From assembly GCF_031157275.1 (NCBI RefSeq), contig NZ_JAVIFW010000020.1, forward strand, positions 1 to 64,000: a stretch of 64,000 nt of DNA, written 5' to 3'. Origin of the DNA: Streptomyces sp. LHD-70 (GTDB taxonomy: Bacteria > Actinomycetota > Actinomycetes > Streptomycetales > Streptomycetaceae). The notes beneath the pieces were generated by a model. The model saw nothing but the letters and a program-made list of their open reading frames with translations, searched no databases and was not told the DNA's origin. The translations under genes were made by a program, and so were the position numbers. This document shows positions 17,224 to 26,044 of the stretch, piece after piece. Positions within the stretch are counted from its first letter, which is position 1; every line of letters starts with the position of its first letter.

Positions 17224-19211
17224 GCGGGGGCCTCCGTCAGGTCGGCCGCCGGACCGGCGGCGGGATGCGAGGTCGGGTGCGGTGCGGGGTGGGGGACAGG
17301 GGCGCCGCTCTCCTGGATCCGGTGCAGCGCAAGCGCCGCGCGGGCGATCGCGTCGGAGTCGCCCAGCGTCACCGAGTTGACGCCGGGCCGGATGCCGGCG
17401 GCGGTCACCCAGTGCACGTTCTCCGTGGGCACGCCGTACGCGAACCGCCGCGGATGCGCCCGGCCCCCCGCGTCGACCACCCGGTACGGCCGCTCCGTCA
17501 CGGCAAGCCCACCGGTCTCGTGACTCGTGCCGCAGGCGCCGGGTATCCGGTACGGGCGGCACTGCCCGGAGGCCAGCAGGTGGGCCAGGAGCGGATCCGC
17601 CGTACGGCGCAGGTCCGGTTCCGGCAGCCGCGCCTCGATCAGCACCGACGCCCGCACCGGCTCCCCGCCCACCCGCGCGGAGCGGGCCACGAATGCCGGA
17701 TCCGCGTCGTCCACCCCCACCTTCAGGCCGGGCCCGACGAGGTCGAGGACGCCCGCCTCGATCAGCGCGGCCATCTCCTCGATCCGGGAGGCGGGCGGGC
17801 CGATCGACAGGAACGCGTTCAACGGCGTGTACCAGCCCTCCAGTTCGTCCCGGTGCGAATGGCCGTCCAGACCGCCGTGGTCGACGGCGAGCCGGATCTC
17901 GTTGCGCAGGTCGCGCAGCACGTCCAGGGCGGCCTTGAGCGGACCGCTGACATTGCCGGCCCGCGCCTCCCGCACGTCCCGTTCCAGATACGGAAGGAGC
18001 CAGGCGCGGAAGTCCGCACGGTCGGTGAACTCCCGCTCCCCGTACGGCCGCGACAGCTTCTCCCAGTCCCAGCGGACCTCCTCCTCGAATCCGTACGCGT
18101 CGAGGAGCGCATCCCGCTCCGGGCCCTCCGCGCACTCCAGATAGCGGTCCGCGAACACTGCCCGTTCCGTGCCCCGGCCGCGCGCGGCGAGCAGCGCACC
18201 GTAGTAGACGCCCTCGACCTCGCGCGCGACCAGTGGCCACAAGTCCGTGCCGAAATGGACGCGTTCGCCGTCCACGGCCCGGCGCCGCAGCCCCGCCACG
18301 AACTCCTCGGTCAGCAGCCTCGGGAAGTAGCGGCCGTGCGGCCCCTTCTCGTTCTCGCCGCGCGAGTGGTACGGAACGCCCCGCCGCGAGCCCGCGTACA
18401 GCCGCGGCTCACGGCCCGAAGGGCGGTACGCAAGCCGCCCGTCCGCGCGCACGAAGGTGCCGCCGCGGCCCGTGGTCAGCAGCGCCATGTGGTCGAAGAA
18501 GTTCAGGCCGAGGCCGCGCAGCAGCACGCTCTCGCCGGGCCCCACGTCCGAGAGGTCCAGGTCGGCCGGGTTGGCCGGGAGCAGGTGCAGCAGACCGCGG
18601 TCGCGGGCCGCGCGTGCCGTCTCCCGCTCCTGGGGCGTCGGCCGCGCCGGCACGTGTCCCTGGGCGAGGACCACCGCGTCGAGCCCGTCGAGACGCTCAC
18701 CGTCGGACAGGGTCAGGACCTGCGCCCGGCCCGCGCCGTCGTCGAGGGCGACGGCGCGGGCGCGGTGCACCCGTACCGTCACATGCGCCGGAGCGGCGGC
18801 CACGACCTGGTCGAACACGTCCTCCAGGTACTGGCCGTAGAACGCCCGGGTCGGATAGTCGTCCGGTCCCAGGCGGCCGGCCTCGGCGCGGACCTCGGCG
18901 TCGAGACCGGGCACCGACGCGGCGGAGCGCGCCCACTCCCACAGGCTCGGGCCCGGCTCGATCGGCCCGTCCATCTCGACGCTGTCGTCCGTGTACACCG
19001 TCACCTGTGAGGCGACGGTGTTCATCAGCAGCCGACGGGACTGCGAGGTGCGCCACACCCGGCCGGGGCCCGGCCGTTCCGGCTCCACCACGTGCACCGT
19101 CACCGCGTCGTGGGAGGCGGACTTGCGCTCGTTGGCGCAGATCCGCTCCAGAACCGACAGTCCGCGCGGCCCTGCGCCGACGACGCAGACCGTGAACTCC
19201 CCGCTGGGCAT
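17220..19211 (-). CDS. creE: CreE-like flavin monooxygenase, aspartate to nitrosuccinate
   Basis: A 663-residue FAD/NAD(P)-binding protein with VVGAGPRGLSVLERI at residues 11-25. It has the length and pairing typical of CreE, the enzyme that oxidises L-aspartate stepwise to nitrosuccinate. Other visible features are GPGRVWRTSQSRRLLMNTV (FAD/substrate region), DAVVLAQGH (second nucleotide motif) and a C-terminal PTENVHWVTAAGIRPGVNSV. GGAG precedes ATG 19211 by 8 bases. It is followed by the CreD-like gene with overlap, so the two make a nitrous-acid module. Other members of this broad family have unknown roles, hence some caution. Confidence 0.85.
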   Translation of the reverse strand: MPSGEFTVCVVGAGPRGLSVLERICANERKSASHDAVTVHVVEPERPGPGRVWRTSQSRRLLMNTVASQVTVYTDDSVEMDGPIEPGPSLWEWARSAASVPGLDAEVRAEAGRLGPDDYPTRAFYGQYLEDVFDQVVAAAPAHVTVRVHRARAVALDDGAGRAQVLTLSDGERLDGLDAVVLAQGHVPARPTPQERETARAARDRGLLHLLPANPADLDLSDVGPGESVLLRGLGLNFFDHMALLTTGRGGTFVRADGRLAYRPSGREPRLYAGSRRGVPYHSRGENEKGPHGRYFPRLLTEEFVAGLRRRAVDGERVHFGTDLWPLVAREVEGVYYGALLAARGRGTERAVFADRYLECAEGPERDALLDAYGFEEEVRWDWEKLSRPYGEREFTDRADFRAWLLPYLERDVREARAGNVSGPLKAALDVLRDLRNEIRLAVDHGGLDGHSHRDELEGWYTPLNAFLSIGPPASRIEEMAALIEAGVLDLVGPGLKVGVDDADPAFVARSARVGGEPVRASVLIEARLPEPDLRRTADPLLAHLLASGQCRPYRIPGACGTSHETGGLAVTERPYRVVDAGGRAHPRRFAYGVPTENVHWVTAAGIRPGVNSVTLGDSDAIARAALALHRIQESGAPVPHPAPHPTSHPAAGPAADLTEAPA

Positions 19212-19289
19212 ATGCGTACTCCATGAGGTGTCGGGAGAACGAGCGGCCCAGGGCCCCGTCTCCCCGAGACGCGCCCTGGCCGACCGGAC

Positions 19290-20300
19290 TCAGGCCCTGG
19301 CGACGACGAGCAGGCTCGTCTCCAACGCGAGGGAATGGACGGACTCCAGACGAAGGCCGGAGTCGGCGAGCACCGTGCGATAGCCGTCGAGCGTGCGCTC
19401 CCGGCCGCCGGCCGCCATGAGCAGATGCAGATCCCAGAGCAGCGGCAGGACCGTCGCGCCGCTGGTGTCGATCACCCGCTCCAGGATCAGCAGCCGCCCG
19501 TCCTCGGGCAGCGCCGCACGGATGTGGGAGAGCAGCCGCACACAGCGCTCGTCGTCCCAGTCCTGCAGGACGCGGGAGAGGAGATACGCGTCGGCGCCCT
19601 GCGGCACCTGCTCGAACAGGTCGCCCGAGACGGTCTCGTACCGCCCGCCGCCGACCGTCTTCTCCAGGTACTCGCGCGCCACCGGCACCATGTGCGGCAG
19701 GTCGAACAGGGTGCCGTGCAGCTGCGGATGCGCCTGCAGCACCACCGACAGGAGCATGCCGCTGCCCCCGGCGACGTCCACCACACTGCGGCAGCGGCCG
19801 AAGTCGAAGGCCTCGAGGACTCCGGGGAAGAACACATTGCCCGCGTTCATGGCCCGCTGGAACTTCGCGCCCGCACCCGGCACTTCGCGCAAATGGTCGT
19901 GGATCGACCGGCCGTGGGCGTGCTCGAAACCGGAGCCGCCGGTACGGACCACCTCGGCGACCGAGCCCCAGGCCCGGTGGAACTCCTCGCCGTACAGGCG
20001 CACCATGTCGCCCATCGCGTGCTCGCCGCCGCTGCGCAGCAGCTCACCGACCTCGGTGAGCGCGTACCCCTGCTGCTCCGAGCCGCTGCACACGCCCATC
20101 GCCGTGAGCAGCCTGAGCAGCCGGGTCAGCGCGTCCGGGTCGGTGCCGCTGTGCTCGGCGAGCTCGGTGATCCGGGTCCGGCCCGCCGCGATGTGGTCGG
20201 GCAGCGACAGCGCCACCGAGGCGTAGAGGGCCTGGGCCTGCCAGGTGCCGGTGATGATGTCGACGACACGGCGGGCCGCCGCGGCCGGTTCTGTCGCCAT
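19290..20300 (-). CDS. SAM-dependent O-methyltransferase (CreN-like position)
   Basis: A 336-residue class I methyltransferase of the plant-COMT/DmpM type. An N-terminal dimerisation winged helix (about 10-100) is followed by the SAM domain with VVDVAGGSGMLLSVVL (motif I). The acid-base region is SRVLQDWDDERCVRLL, and LLILERVI follows. It starts three bases after the CreM-like stop. In cremeomycin the CreN methyltransferase methylates a ring hydroxyl of the aminophenol acid, and this gene occupies the corresponding position. Substrate is inferred, not shown. Confidence 0.85.
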   Translation of the reverse strand: MATEPAAAARRVVDIITGTWQAQALYASVALSLPDHIAAGRTRITELAEHSGTDPDALTRLLRLLTAMGVCSGSEQQGYALTEVGELLRSGGEHAMGDMVRLYGEEFHRAWGSVAEVVRTGGSGFEHAHGRSIHDHLREVPGAGAKFQRAMNAGNVFFPGVLEAFDFGRCRSVVDVAGGSGMLLSVVLQAHPQLHGTLFDLPHMVPVAREYLEKTVGGGRYETVSGDLFEQVPQGADAYLLSRVLQDWDDERCVRLLSHIRAALPEDGRLLILERVIDTSGATVLPLLWDLHLLMAAGGRERTLDGYRTVLADSGLRLESVHSLALETSLLVVARA

Positions 20301-20303
20301 GGC

Positions 20304-22028
20304 TCAGGCCTTCCTGGGGTCGGTGGACGCTGCCACGGCGAGGTTCGCCTGGGCGGGGCCGTGCAGTACCGAGCGGTGCCGCTCGCGCAGCACCCGCTTG
20401 AGCACCTTGCCGGTCACCCCGACGGGCAGGTCGGAGCGGTCGGTGGCGAGCAGCAGGCCGCGCAGCGGGGACAGCCCGTGGCGGGCCAACGCCTCGTTGC
20501 AGGCGGCCAGTTCGGCCTGCGGGTCGCGCTCGGCGCCGTCCGTGTGCAGGACCACCGCGAGCGGCAGCGACCGGCACGGTGCCTCCGGGTCGCCGACGGC
20601 CACGACCGCGGTGTCCAGGGCCTGCGTCGCAAGCAGCACGACCTCCTCCAGCGGCAGGCTGTGCACGGGCCCTTCGGAGGTGTGGATCACATCGGGGGTG
20701 CGGTCCAGATGGAACCAGTCGGTGCCGTTCTCGCGGCGCATGATGTCGCCGGTCAGAAAGTAGCCGTTGACCGTGGACTCCTCGGTCAGGTCCGGGTCGT
20801 CCAGATAGCCGGCGGTGACGCTCGGGGTCTTCACGCCGAGCATCCCCGGCTCCCCGTCGGGCAGTTCACGCCCGTGTACGTCCAGGACCGCGGCCTTGCG
20901 GACCACCTTGGCCGGGGTGCCGATGTGCCGGGCGTACCGCGCGGTCTGCGGCGTGTAGGCCTGCTTGAACAGCACCATGCCCATCTCGGACGAGCCGAGT
21001 CCGTCCAGATAGCGGGAGCCGGTCAGTTCACGCCCGCCCTCCGTGCGGCTGCCGAGGGCGATCAGCGGCCGGATGTGCCGCTCGTGCGAGGCGTCGCCCA
21101 TGCCGTGCCAGGTGTGGATGTGCCGCGCGGCCTCCGCGGTGATGTTCTCGGGGGCGATCTCCGCGAGGGTCAGCGGGAAGCCGAGCACGGTCGTGGGCCG
21201 GAAGCGGTTGATGGCCTGCACCAGGCGCTCGCCGTTCGCGTCGTCCAGGATCAGCGTGGGGATGCCGAGCAGGAGCGCGATGCTCAGATAGCTGATGCCC
21301 GCGGAGTGGCTGTGCGGCAGTGCGGTGAGCAGCCGGTCGCTGCGCAGCGAGGGGAACGTCCACAGCCGCTCGCGCTTGCCCGCGAAGAACGAACCGTGGT
21401 GGAACACCGGCGCCTTGGGCCGCCCCGTGGTGCCCGACGAGTGCGAGATCATGATCAGGTCGTCGTCGGTGTGCCGGTGCGGGAAGTCCGCGAGCCGGCC
21501 CGGCGGCCGCGGCGCCGTCCGCTCCAGGCGCGCGATGTCCTGCACCTGCGGGGTGGGCCGGCCGTCGGCGTCCTTGGCCCAGGCGTCGCCGAGTCCCTTC
21601 AACAGGTCGGCGTCGCCCACCAGGACGGTCGCCTCGGTGCGCAGGAAGTACTCGGCGGCGGTCTTCGGCGCCATCTTCGGATTGCAGTGCACGGCCGCGG
21701 CGCCCAGGCCGGTGATCGCGATGTGGTGGATCAGGCCCTGCAGACCGTCGCGGGTGTGCAGGCCGACATGGGCCCCGGGACGTACGCCCTGCTCGCGGTA
21801 CCAGTGCGCGTACCGGATCGCGGCGACCCGCAGATCGTCCAGGGAGTGGCCCGTCAGCTCCTGGCGGGCCCAGTCGGGCGCGTCGACGTCCGGGTGGAAG
21901 AGGAGCGGACGGTCCCGGTCGCGGGCGACCCGCCAGGCGTGCCAGAAGAAGTTTCCCGCGCCCAGATTCCGGTCGCAGTAGAGACGGAGACGCTGCGCGA
22001 CGGTCCGGTGCGTGCCGAGCAGAAACAT
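20304..22028 (-). CDS. creM: CreM-like ATP-dependent diazo-forming ligase
   Basis: A 574-residue ANL-superfamily enzyme. The P-loop is SHSSGTTGRPK (195-205) and the adenylate region is GLGSSEMG. The hinge region YFLTGDIMRRENGTDWFHLDR is present, and the C-terminal lysine is in GVTGKVLKR (about 541). CreM of cremeomycin belongs to this superfamily and uses ATP and nitrite to convert an ortho-aminophenol into the diazo product. The immediate downstream methyltransferase, CreE-like and CreD-like genes support that role over ordinary acyl-CoA ligation. It is the first gene of the operon. Confidence 0.78.
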   Translation of the reverse strand: MFLLGTHRTVAQRLRLYCDRNLGAGNFFWHAWRVARDRDRPLLFHPDVDAPDWARQELTGHSLDDLRVAAIRYAHWYREQGVRPGAHVGLHTRDGLQGLIHHIAITGLGAAAVHCNPKMAPKTAAEYFLRTEATVLVGDADLLKGLGDAWAKDADGRPTPQVQDIARLERTAPRPPGRLADFPHRHTDDDLIMISHSSGTTGRPKAPVFHHGSFFAGKRERLWTFPSLRSDRLLTALPHSHSAGISYLSIALLLGIPTLILDDANGERLVQAINRFRPTTVLGFPLTLAEIAPENITAEAARHIHTWHGMGDASHERHIRPLIALGSRTEGGRELTGSRYLDGLGSSEMGMVLFKQAYTPQTARYARHIGTPAKVVRKAAVLDVHGRELPDGEPGMLGVKTPSVTAGYLDDPDLTEESTVNGYFLTGDIMRRENGTDWFHLDRTPDVIHTSEGPVHSLPLEEVVLLATQALDTAVVAVGDPEAPCRSLPLAVVLHTDGAERDPQAELAACNEALARHGLSPLRGLLLATDRSDLPVGVTGKVLKRVLRERHRSVLHGPAQANLAVAASTDPRKA

Positions 22029-22361
22029 ACGAATACCTCACACTCCGCTGGGGTGCGTCGGACGGGCGATATCGGCGGTTCGAAGCCGAAGTCTCCAGCC
22101 GCCCGATATAGGCCCGGTCCACGGCGCCGCAATTCCGCGCCCGGGCCCGGCAGTTCGCGTTCCGCCGCGCCCCGCGTGTTCTTCCGGAATGCGCGCCTCG
22201 GCGTGGTCTCGCTTCATCCTTCAGCGCGCATTGCGACGATCCGGTCGATTTCCTCGCGGCGGATCCGAATGCCTCGCGGCGGATCCGACTGCCCAGGGCC
22301 CCTGGCGGAGCTCGCGTACGAGAGGGAGTCAACCCACCCACCACGTAAGGACCCGGTCGCG
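22029..22361. promoter_or_regulatory. Divergent control region, creM-like / flavin monooxygenase
   Basis: About 330 bases separate the two divergent starts. On the minus strand TTGCGG followed after 16 bases by TATATC (near 22115) could be the promoter of the CreM-like operon. A 20-base direct repeat lies at 22252-22291, closer to the monooxygenase. Tandem repeats of this kind next to a promoter are what SARP activators bind, and SARP genes flank both operons. Confidence 0.45.
22252..22291 (+). repeat. 20-base tandem direct repeat
   Basis: Copies 22252-22271 and 22272-22291 begin CCTCGCGGCGGATCCGA and differ at one base. They abut directly, a 20-base period close to two helical turns. They lie about 70 bases upstream of the monooxygenase start and are a candidate activator site. 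Confidence 0.7.
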
Positions 22362-24020
22362 ATGGAGAGTTCGCCCACTACACCGGTCGCCGTCGTCGGC
22401 GGCGGACCCGTAGGCCTGCTGCTCGCGCTGTTCCTCGACCGGCACGGTGTGGCGAGCACCGTGTTCGACACCGAGGACTCGGTGCCCGGCCAGCCGCGCG
22501 GCAGCACCCACAACGCCCGCACCATGGAGCACTACCGCAGGCTCGGCCTGGCCGCACAGGTGCGCCGGCTCGGCCTGCCCCCCGAGCACTCGGCCGGCAT
22601 CTCGTTCTCCACCCGCTACAGCGGCCACCCACTCGCCCTGCTGCCCTGGCCGGGAGCCCACGAGAGCAGCCGCGCCGTCGCCTCGGCACCGCGCACCGAC
22701 CAGACGCCCGAACCGATGCACCGCGCCAACCAGATGTACGTCGAGCGCCTGCTCCTCGACCACGCCCGCACCCGGCCCCGCATCGACCTGCGCTACGGCT
22801 GGCGCGTCACCGAGGTCGCCGAGGGCACCGAGGGCGTGGCGGTCACCGCGGAGCACGGCGGCCGCACCCGCACCTGGAACGCCCCGTACGCCGTGGGCTG
22901 CGACGGCGGCCGCAGCCTCGTGCGCCGCACCCTCGGCATCCGCCACACCGGCGAGGGCACCCTCGACCAGGACGTACTCGGCCGCCGCTCCACCGCCGCC
23001 CACCTGCGCGTCCCCGGCCTCTACCGCGACTTCCTGCGCGGTCGCGCCGCCTGGAGCAACTGGGTCGTCAACGCCGACCTCGCCCTCAACCTGATCGCCC
23101 TGAACGGCGTCGACGAGTTCTTCCTGCTCACCAGCTCCGTCGACCCGGACACCGCCGACGAGGGCGAGCTCGTCCGGCTCGTGCGGCGCGCCGCCGGGGC
23201 CGACGTGCCGGTGGAGGTGCTCAGCCACCGGGCCTGGACCGCGGGCGCCGCCCTGGTCGCCGAGCGGTTCGGCTCTGCGCGCGTGCTGCTCGCCGGGGAC
23301 GCGGCCCATCTCTTCACGCCCAACGGCGGGTTCGGCATGAACACCGGCGTCGACGACGCCGCCAACCTGGCCTGGAAACTCGCCGCCGCCGTGCAGGGCT
23401 GGGCCGGCCCCCGGCTCCTTGCCAGCTACGAGAGCGAGCGCCGGCCCATCGCGCTGCGCAACACCACCGCCGCCCGCGAACTGGGCATCGGCCTCGGCGC
23501 CGTGGAACGCCCCGCGCACCTGGAGGACGACACCGCCGAGGGCGCCGCCGCCCGCGAGAAGGCCGGCCGGCAGCTCGCCGAGTACGGGCAGCTCACCCTC
23601 GACACCCTCGGCGTCCAGCTCGGCGCCCGCTACGACGGCTCCCCGCTGATCGACGCGGGCCGGGACAGCCCGCCCGCCGACGCGTTCACCACGTACACCC
23701 CCTCCGCGGTGCCCGGCGGCCGTGCCCCGCACCTGTGGCTGGACGACTTCCACGGCCCGGGCAGCTCGCTCTTCGACCGCCTCGGCACCGGGTTCACCGT
23801 CCTCGAACTCGGTGCCGCGCCCGGCGCGTCCGCCCCACTGGCCGCCGCCGCCCGGCAGCGCGGCCTGCCGCTCGACGTCGTACGGCTCGACGACCCGGCC
23901 GCCCGCGAGCTGTACGAGCGGGACCTCGTGCTCGTCCGGCCCGACCAGCACATCGCCTGGCGCGGTGACCGCGCGCCCGACGACCCGGGAGCGCTCCTGG
24001 ACCGCGCCACCGGGCACTGA
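22362..24020 (+). CDS. FAD-dependent aromatic monooxygenase (PheA/TfdB type)
   Basis: A 552-residue class A flavin hydroxylase. VAVVGGGPVGLLLALFLDRHG is the FAD GxGxxG site at about 9-29, and CDGGRSLVR is the DG motif. GDAAHLFTPNGGFGMNTGVDDAANLAWKLAA is the GD motif, and a thioredoxin-like C-terminal region follows. Such enzymes hydroxylate phenols using NAD(P)H and oxygen. It is divergent from the CreM-like operon and could place a ring hydroxyl on 3-amino-4-hydroxybenzoate, as CreL does in cremeomycin. A palindromic terminator follows. Confidence 0.85.
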   Translation: MESSPTTPVAVVGGGPVGLLLALFLDRHGVASTVFDTEDSVPGQPRGSTHNARTMEHYRRLGLAAQVRRLGLPPEHSAGISFSTRYSGHPLALLPWPGAHESSRAVASAPRTDQTPEPMHRANQMYVERLLLDHARTRPRIDLRYGWRVTEVAEGTEGVAVTAEHGGRTRTWNAPYAVGCDGGRSLVRRTLGIRHTGEGTLDQDVLGRRSTAAHLRVPGLYRDFLRGRAAWSNWVVNADLALNLIALNGVDEFFLLTSSVDPDTADEGELVRLVRRAAGADVPVEVLSHRAWTAGAALVAERFGSARVLLAGDAAHLFTPNGGFGMNTGVDDAANLAWKLAAAVQGWAGPRLLASYESERRPIALRNTTAARELGIGLGAVERPAHLEDDTAEGAAAREKAGRQLAEYGQLTLDTLGVQLGARYDGSPLIDAGRDSPPADAFTTYTPSAVPGGRAPHLWLDDFHGPGSSLFDRLGTGFTVLELGAAPGASAPLAAAARQRGLPLDVVRLDDPAARELYERDLVLVRPDQHIAWRGDRAPDDPGALLDRATGH

Positions 24021-24077
24021 TCGCCCGCCGCCACCGCACTTCCGCCGGCACCGCACTTCCTCCGGCTCCCCGACCAC

Positions 24078-24113
24078 TGGCAATTCCTTGTCCCACCGGA
24101 CAAGGAATTGCCA
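24078..24113. terminator. Hairpin terminator after the flavin monooxygenase
   Basis: Perfect 16-base arms (24078-24093 and 24098-24113) with a CACC loop lie 58 bases after the stop codon. They form a strong hairpin without a T-run. The arms start with TGGCAATTCC, which resembles the TGCCA-type half-sites elsewhere in the window, so an operator role is also possible. Confidence 0.7.
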
Positions 24114-24251
24114 CTCGGCCCTGGTCACGTGCATTGCTAGGGTCGCGAGCCGGACATCGAATTCGCCACCGAAAACAGGTGTCGCACTTCGTCATGAATT
24201 CCATCGGGACGATCTCCCGATGTGGAAACGCGAACAAAAACTGGGGGCCAC

Positions 24252-25124
24252 ATGGAATTCCGCGTGCTTGGACCGCTCAGCGTCACCGAATCCGGCGCCG
24301 ACCGCGCGCCCACCGCTCCGAAGCAACGCCAGATGCTCGCCCTGCTCCTGCTCAACGCCAACCGGACCGTGTCGCGGGCGCAGCTCGTCGAGGAACTCTG
24401 GGAGTACTCGCCGCCGTCCAGCGCCATCGCCGCCGTCCACACGTACGTCATGCAGCTGCGGCGCACCCTGTCGGGCTGCGCCGCCCGGGACGCCGAAGGC
24501 GCAGGGCGGCTGCTCACCCGGCACCAGGGCTACCAGCTCGTCGTCGAACCCGGGGAGCTCGACCTGGACGTCCACGAGGGGCGGCTCACCCTGGCCCGCG
24601 ACACCCTGGACCGCGGTGAACTCGCGCGCGGCGAGGCGCAGTTACGGGCGGCGGAGGACATGTGGCGCGGCGATCTCCTCGTCGACGTCGTACCGGGTCC
24701 GCTGCTGCAGGCCGCCATGGAGGTCATCGACCGGGACCGGCTCGCCGCGGTCAGCCGCCGCGTCCACACCGGCCTCCGGCTCGGCCGCCACCACGAACTC
24801 CTCGGCGAGCTGCGGGCGTTGACCCAGCAGCACCCCACGCACGAGGAGCTCGCGGCCCACCTGATGCTCGCCCTGTACCGGTGCGGCCGGCAGGCGGACG
24901 CCCTCGACGTGTACCACCGCCTGCGGCTCGCCCTGCGGGCGGAACTCGGCGCACAGCCCTCACGGCACGTGGCCGACCTGCACGGCGACATGCTGACGGC
25001 CCACCCGCGCCTGGAACTCCCGTCGGGCGTCTGGGGTTCACTGTCGCTCTCCCTGGATCTGGCGGTGGGGCCGTTCGGGGCGGCTTCGGCTGGGGCTTCG
25101 GCTTCGGCTGCGGTTGCGGCGTAG
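24252..25124 (+). CDS. SARP-family activator with a TTA codon (third of three)
   Basis: A 290-residue SARP starting MEFRVLGPLSVTESG, with APKQRQMLALLLLNANRTV in the DNA-binding domain and the usual TPR-like activation domain. Leu at 24642-24644 is encoded by TTA, the rare codon read by the bldA tRNA. Translation is therefore probably delayed to the developmental stage. The C-terminus ends in a low-complexity Ser/Ala stretch beyond the normal family end. ATG 24252 follows GGGGG by a few bases. It is a likely pathway-specific switch for the neighbouring diazo operon. Confidence 0.92.
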   Translation: MEFRVLGPLSVTESGADRAPTAPKQRQMLALLLLNANRTVSRAQLVEELWEYSPPSSAIAAVHTYVMQLRRTLSGCAARDAEGAGRLLTRHQGYQLVVEPGELDLDVHEGRLTLARDTLDRGELARGEAQLRAAEDMWRGDLLVDVVPGPLLQAAMEVIDRDRLAAVSRRVHTGLRLGRHHELLGELRALTQQHPTHEELAAHLMLALYRCGRQADALDVYHRLRLALRAELGAQPSRHVADLHGDMLTAHPRLELPSGVWGSLSLSLDLAVGPFGAASAGASASAAVAA

Positions 25125-25137
25125 GGGGAGACACCGC

Positions 25138-25170
25138 CGGGCCCGCGGGGCTAGGCCTGTCGCGGGCCCG
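25138..25170. terminator. Hairpin between convergent genes
   Basis: Perfect 10-base GC arms (25138-25147 and 25161-25170) with a 13-base loop lie directly after the SARP stop and ahead of the convergent DUF2690-like gene's 3' end. The element fits a shared terminator. Confidence 0.6.
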
Positions 25171-25263
25171 TCCCGAGTAGTTGCCGCTTTCCATCGCATC
25201 CATGACGTTGGGCCGGAACCTGTCTCAGGTCGCGCACCTGGTCCCGCTGACGCGCTTCTTGGG

Positions 25264-25821
25264 TCACCGCCACGCCGTCGCCTCGGTTGCCTGGATGCAG
25301 TAGCGCTCGTAGGTGCTCTCACCAACGGCCTTGGGTACCGCACAGGCGGTGACCTGGAACTCGCCGTCACCCACGCTCACCATGCTGGTGAACTTGTCGT
25401 CTCCGTATTCGATCTGGGCAGTGCGCTTGGCTCCCCCTGTGACCCTTGCCGTGACCAGATCCCCTGGGCTCCCGCTTTCGACGCGCGCCCATACCGCCTG
25501 GCAGTCCTCGCTGTAGCGGAGCTGGAGAAGGGCGGGGTTGCCGACGGCGGGCTTGTAGGTACGTGCATCTTCGCCGCATCCCTGGTTCTGAGGGTTCTTC
25601 CCCTCGCAGGCTTCACCCGGACAGGTCGGCTCGTCGAGGAAGCCCTTCAGCAGGTGATCTCCGAGAGGGGTCACAAAGGCAGCCGCCACGGCGCCGACGA
25701 TCGCCACGGCATAGGCCAGTGTTGTCGCGCTGTTGCGCCTGTTCCGCCCACCGCGTGCGGGCGGTTGTGACTCGGGCTCGGGGGGCGTTGCGGAGTTGTC
25801 GCCGGTGCTGCTTGTCGTCAC
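25264..25821 (-). CDS. Membrane-anchored DUF2690-like protein
   Basis: A 185-residue protein. A hydrophilic N-terminus (about 1-32) is followed by one membrane helix (TLAYAVAIVGAVAAAFVTPL) and an extracellular domain. That domain has CPGEACEGKNPQNQGC, LQLRYSEDCQAVWAR and two later Cys. The Cys pattern and the LRYS..C.A.WAR motif match DUF2690 proteins, common in Streptomyces and of unknown function. GTG 25821 is chosen over an upstream TTG. Codon use is slightly less GC-biased than in its neighbours. A direct role in the pathway is not indicated. Confidence 0.7.
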   Translation of the reverse strand: MTTSSTGDNSATPPEPESQPPARGGRNRRNSATTLAYAVAIVGAVAAAFVTPLGDHLLKGFLDEPTCPGEACEGKNPQNQGCGEDARTYKPAVGNPALLQLRYSEDCQAVWARVESGSPGDLVTARVTGGAKRTAQIEYGDDKFTSMVSVGDGEFQVTACAVPKAVGESTYERYCIQATEATAWR

Positions 25822-26044
25822 GGGAACCAACCTTGGTGCGCTGACTGGGAGAGACAGAATCCACCCCTGTTGCCGCAGGGGAAAGGCTCATGTCCGAAGC
25901 ACAGGAGGCGTAGGAGGCGCGTACGCCGCCTCCTCATGCGCCCCTCGCCCTTACGGTTGCGCCAGCAGGACCTGCACGATCCGACACGCGCCGCGGAACT
26001 CCTCGCTGCGACGCGAGCTGTGGGTGAAGGCATCGCGGACCCGC

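Noticed and set aside
19335..24020. A very long open frame on the plus strand through the methyltransferase and ligase genes
   Set aside because: Only its last third (from 22362) has real protein features. The rest is the antisense shadow of the GC-rich minus-strand operon.
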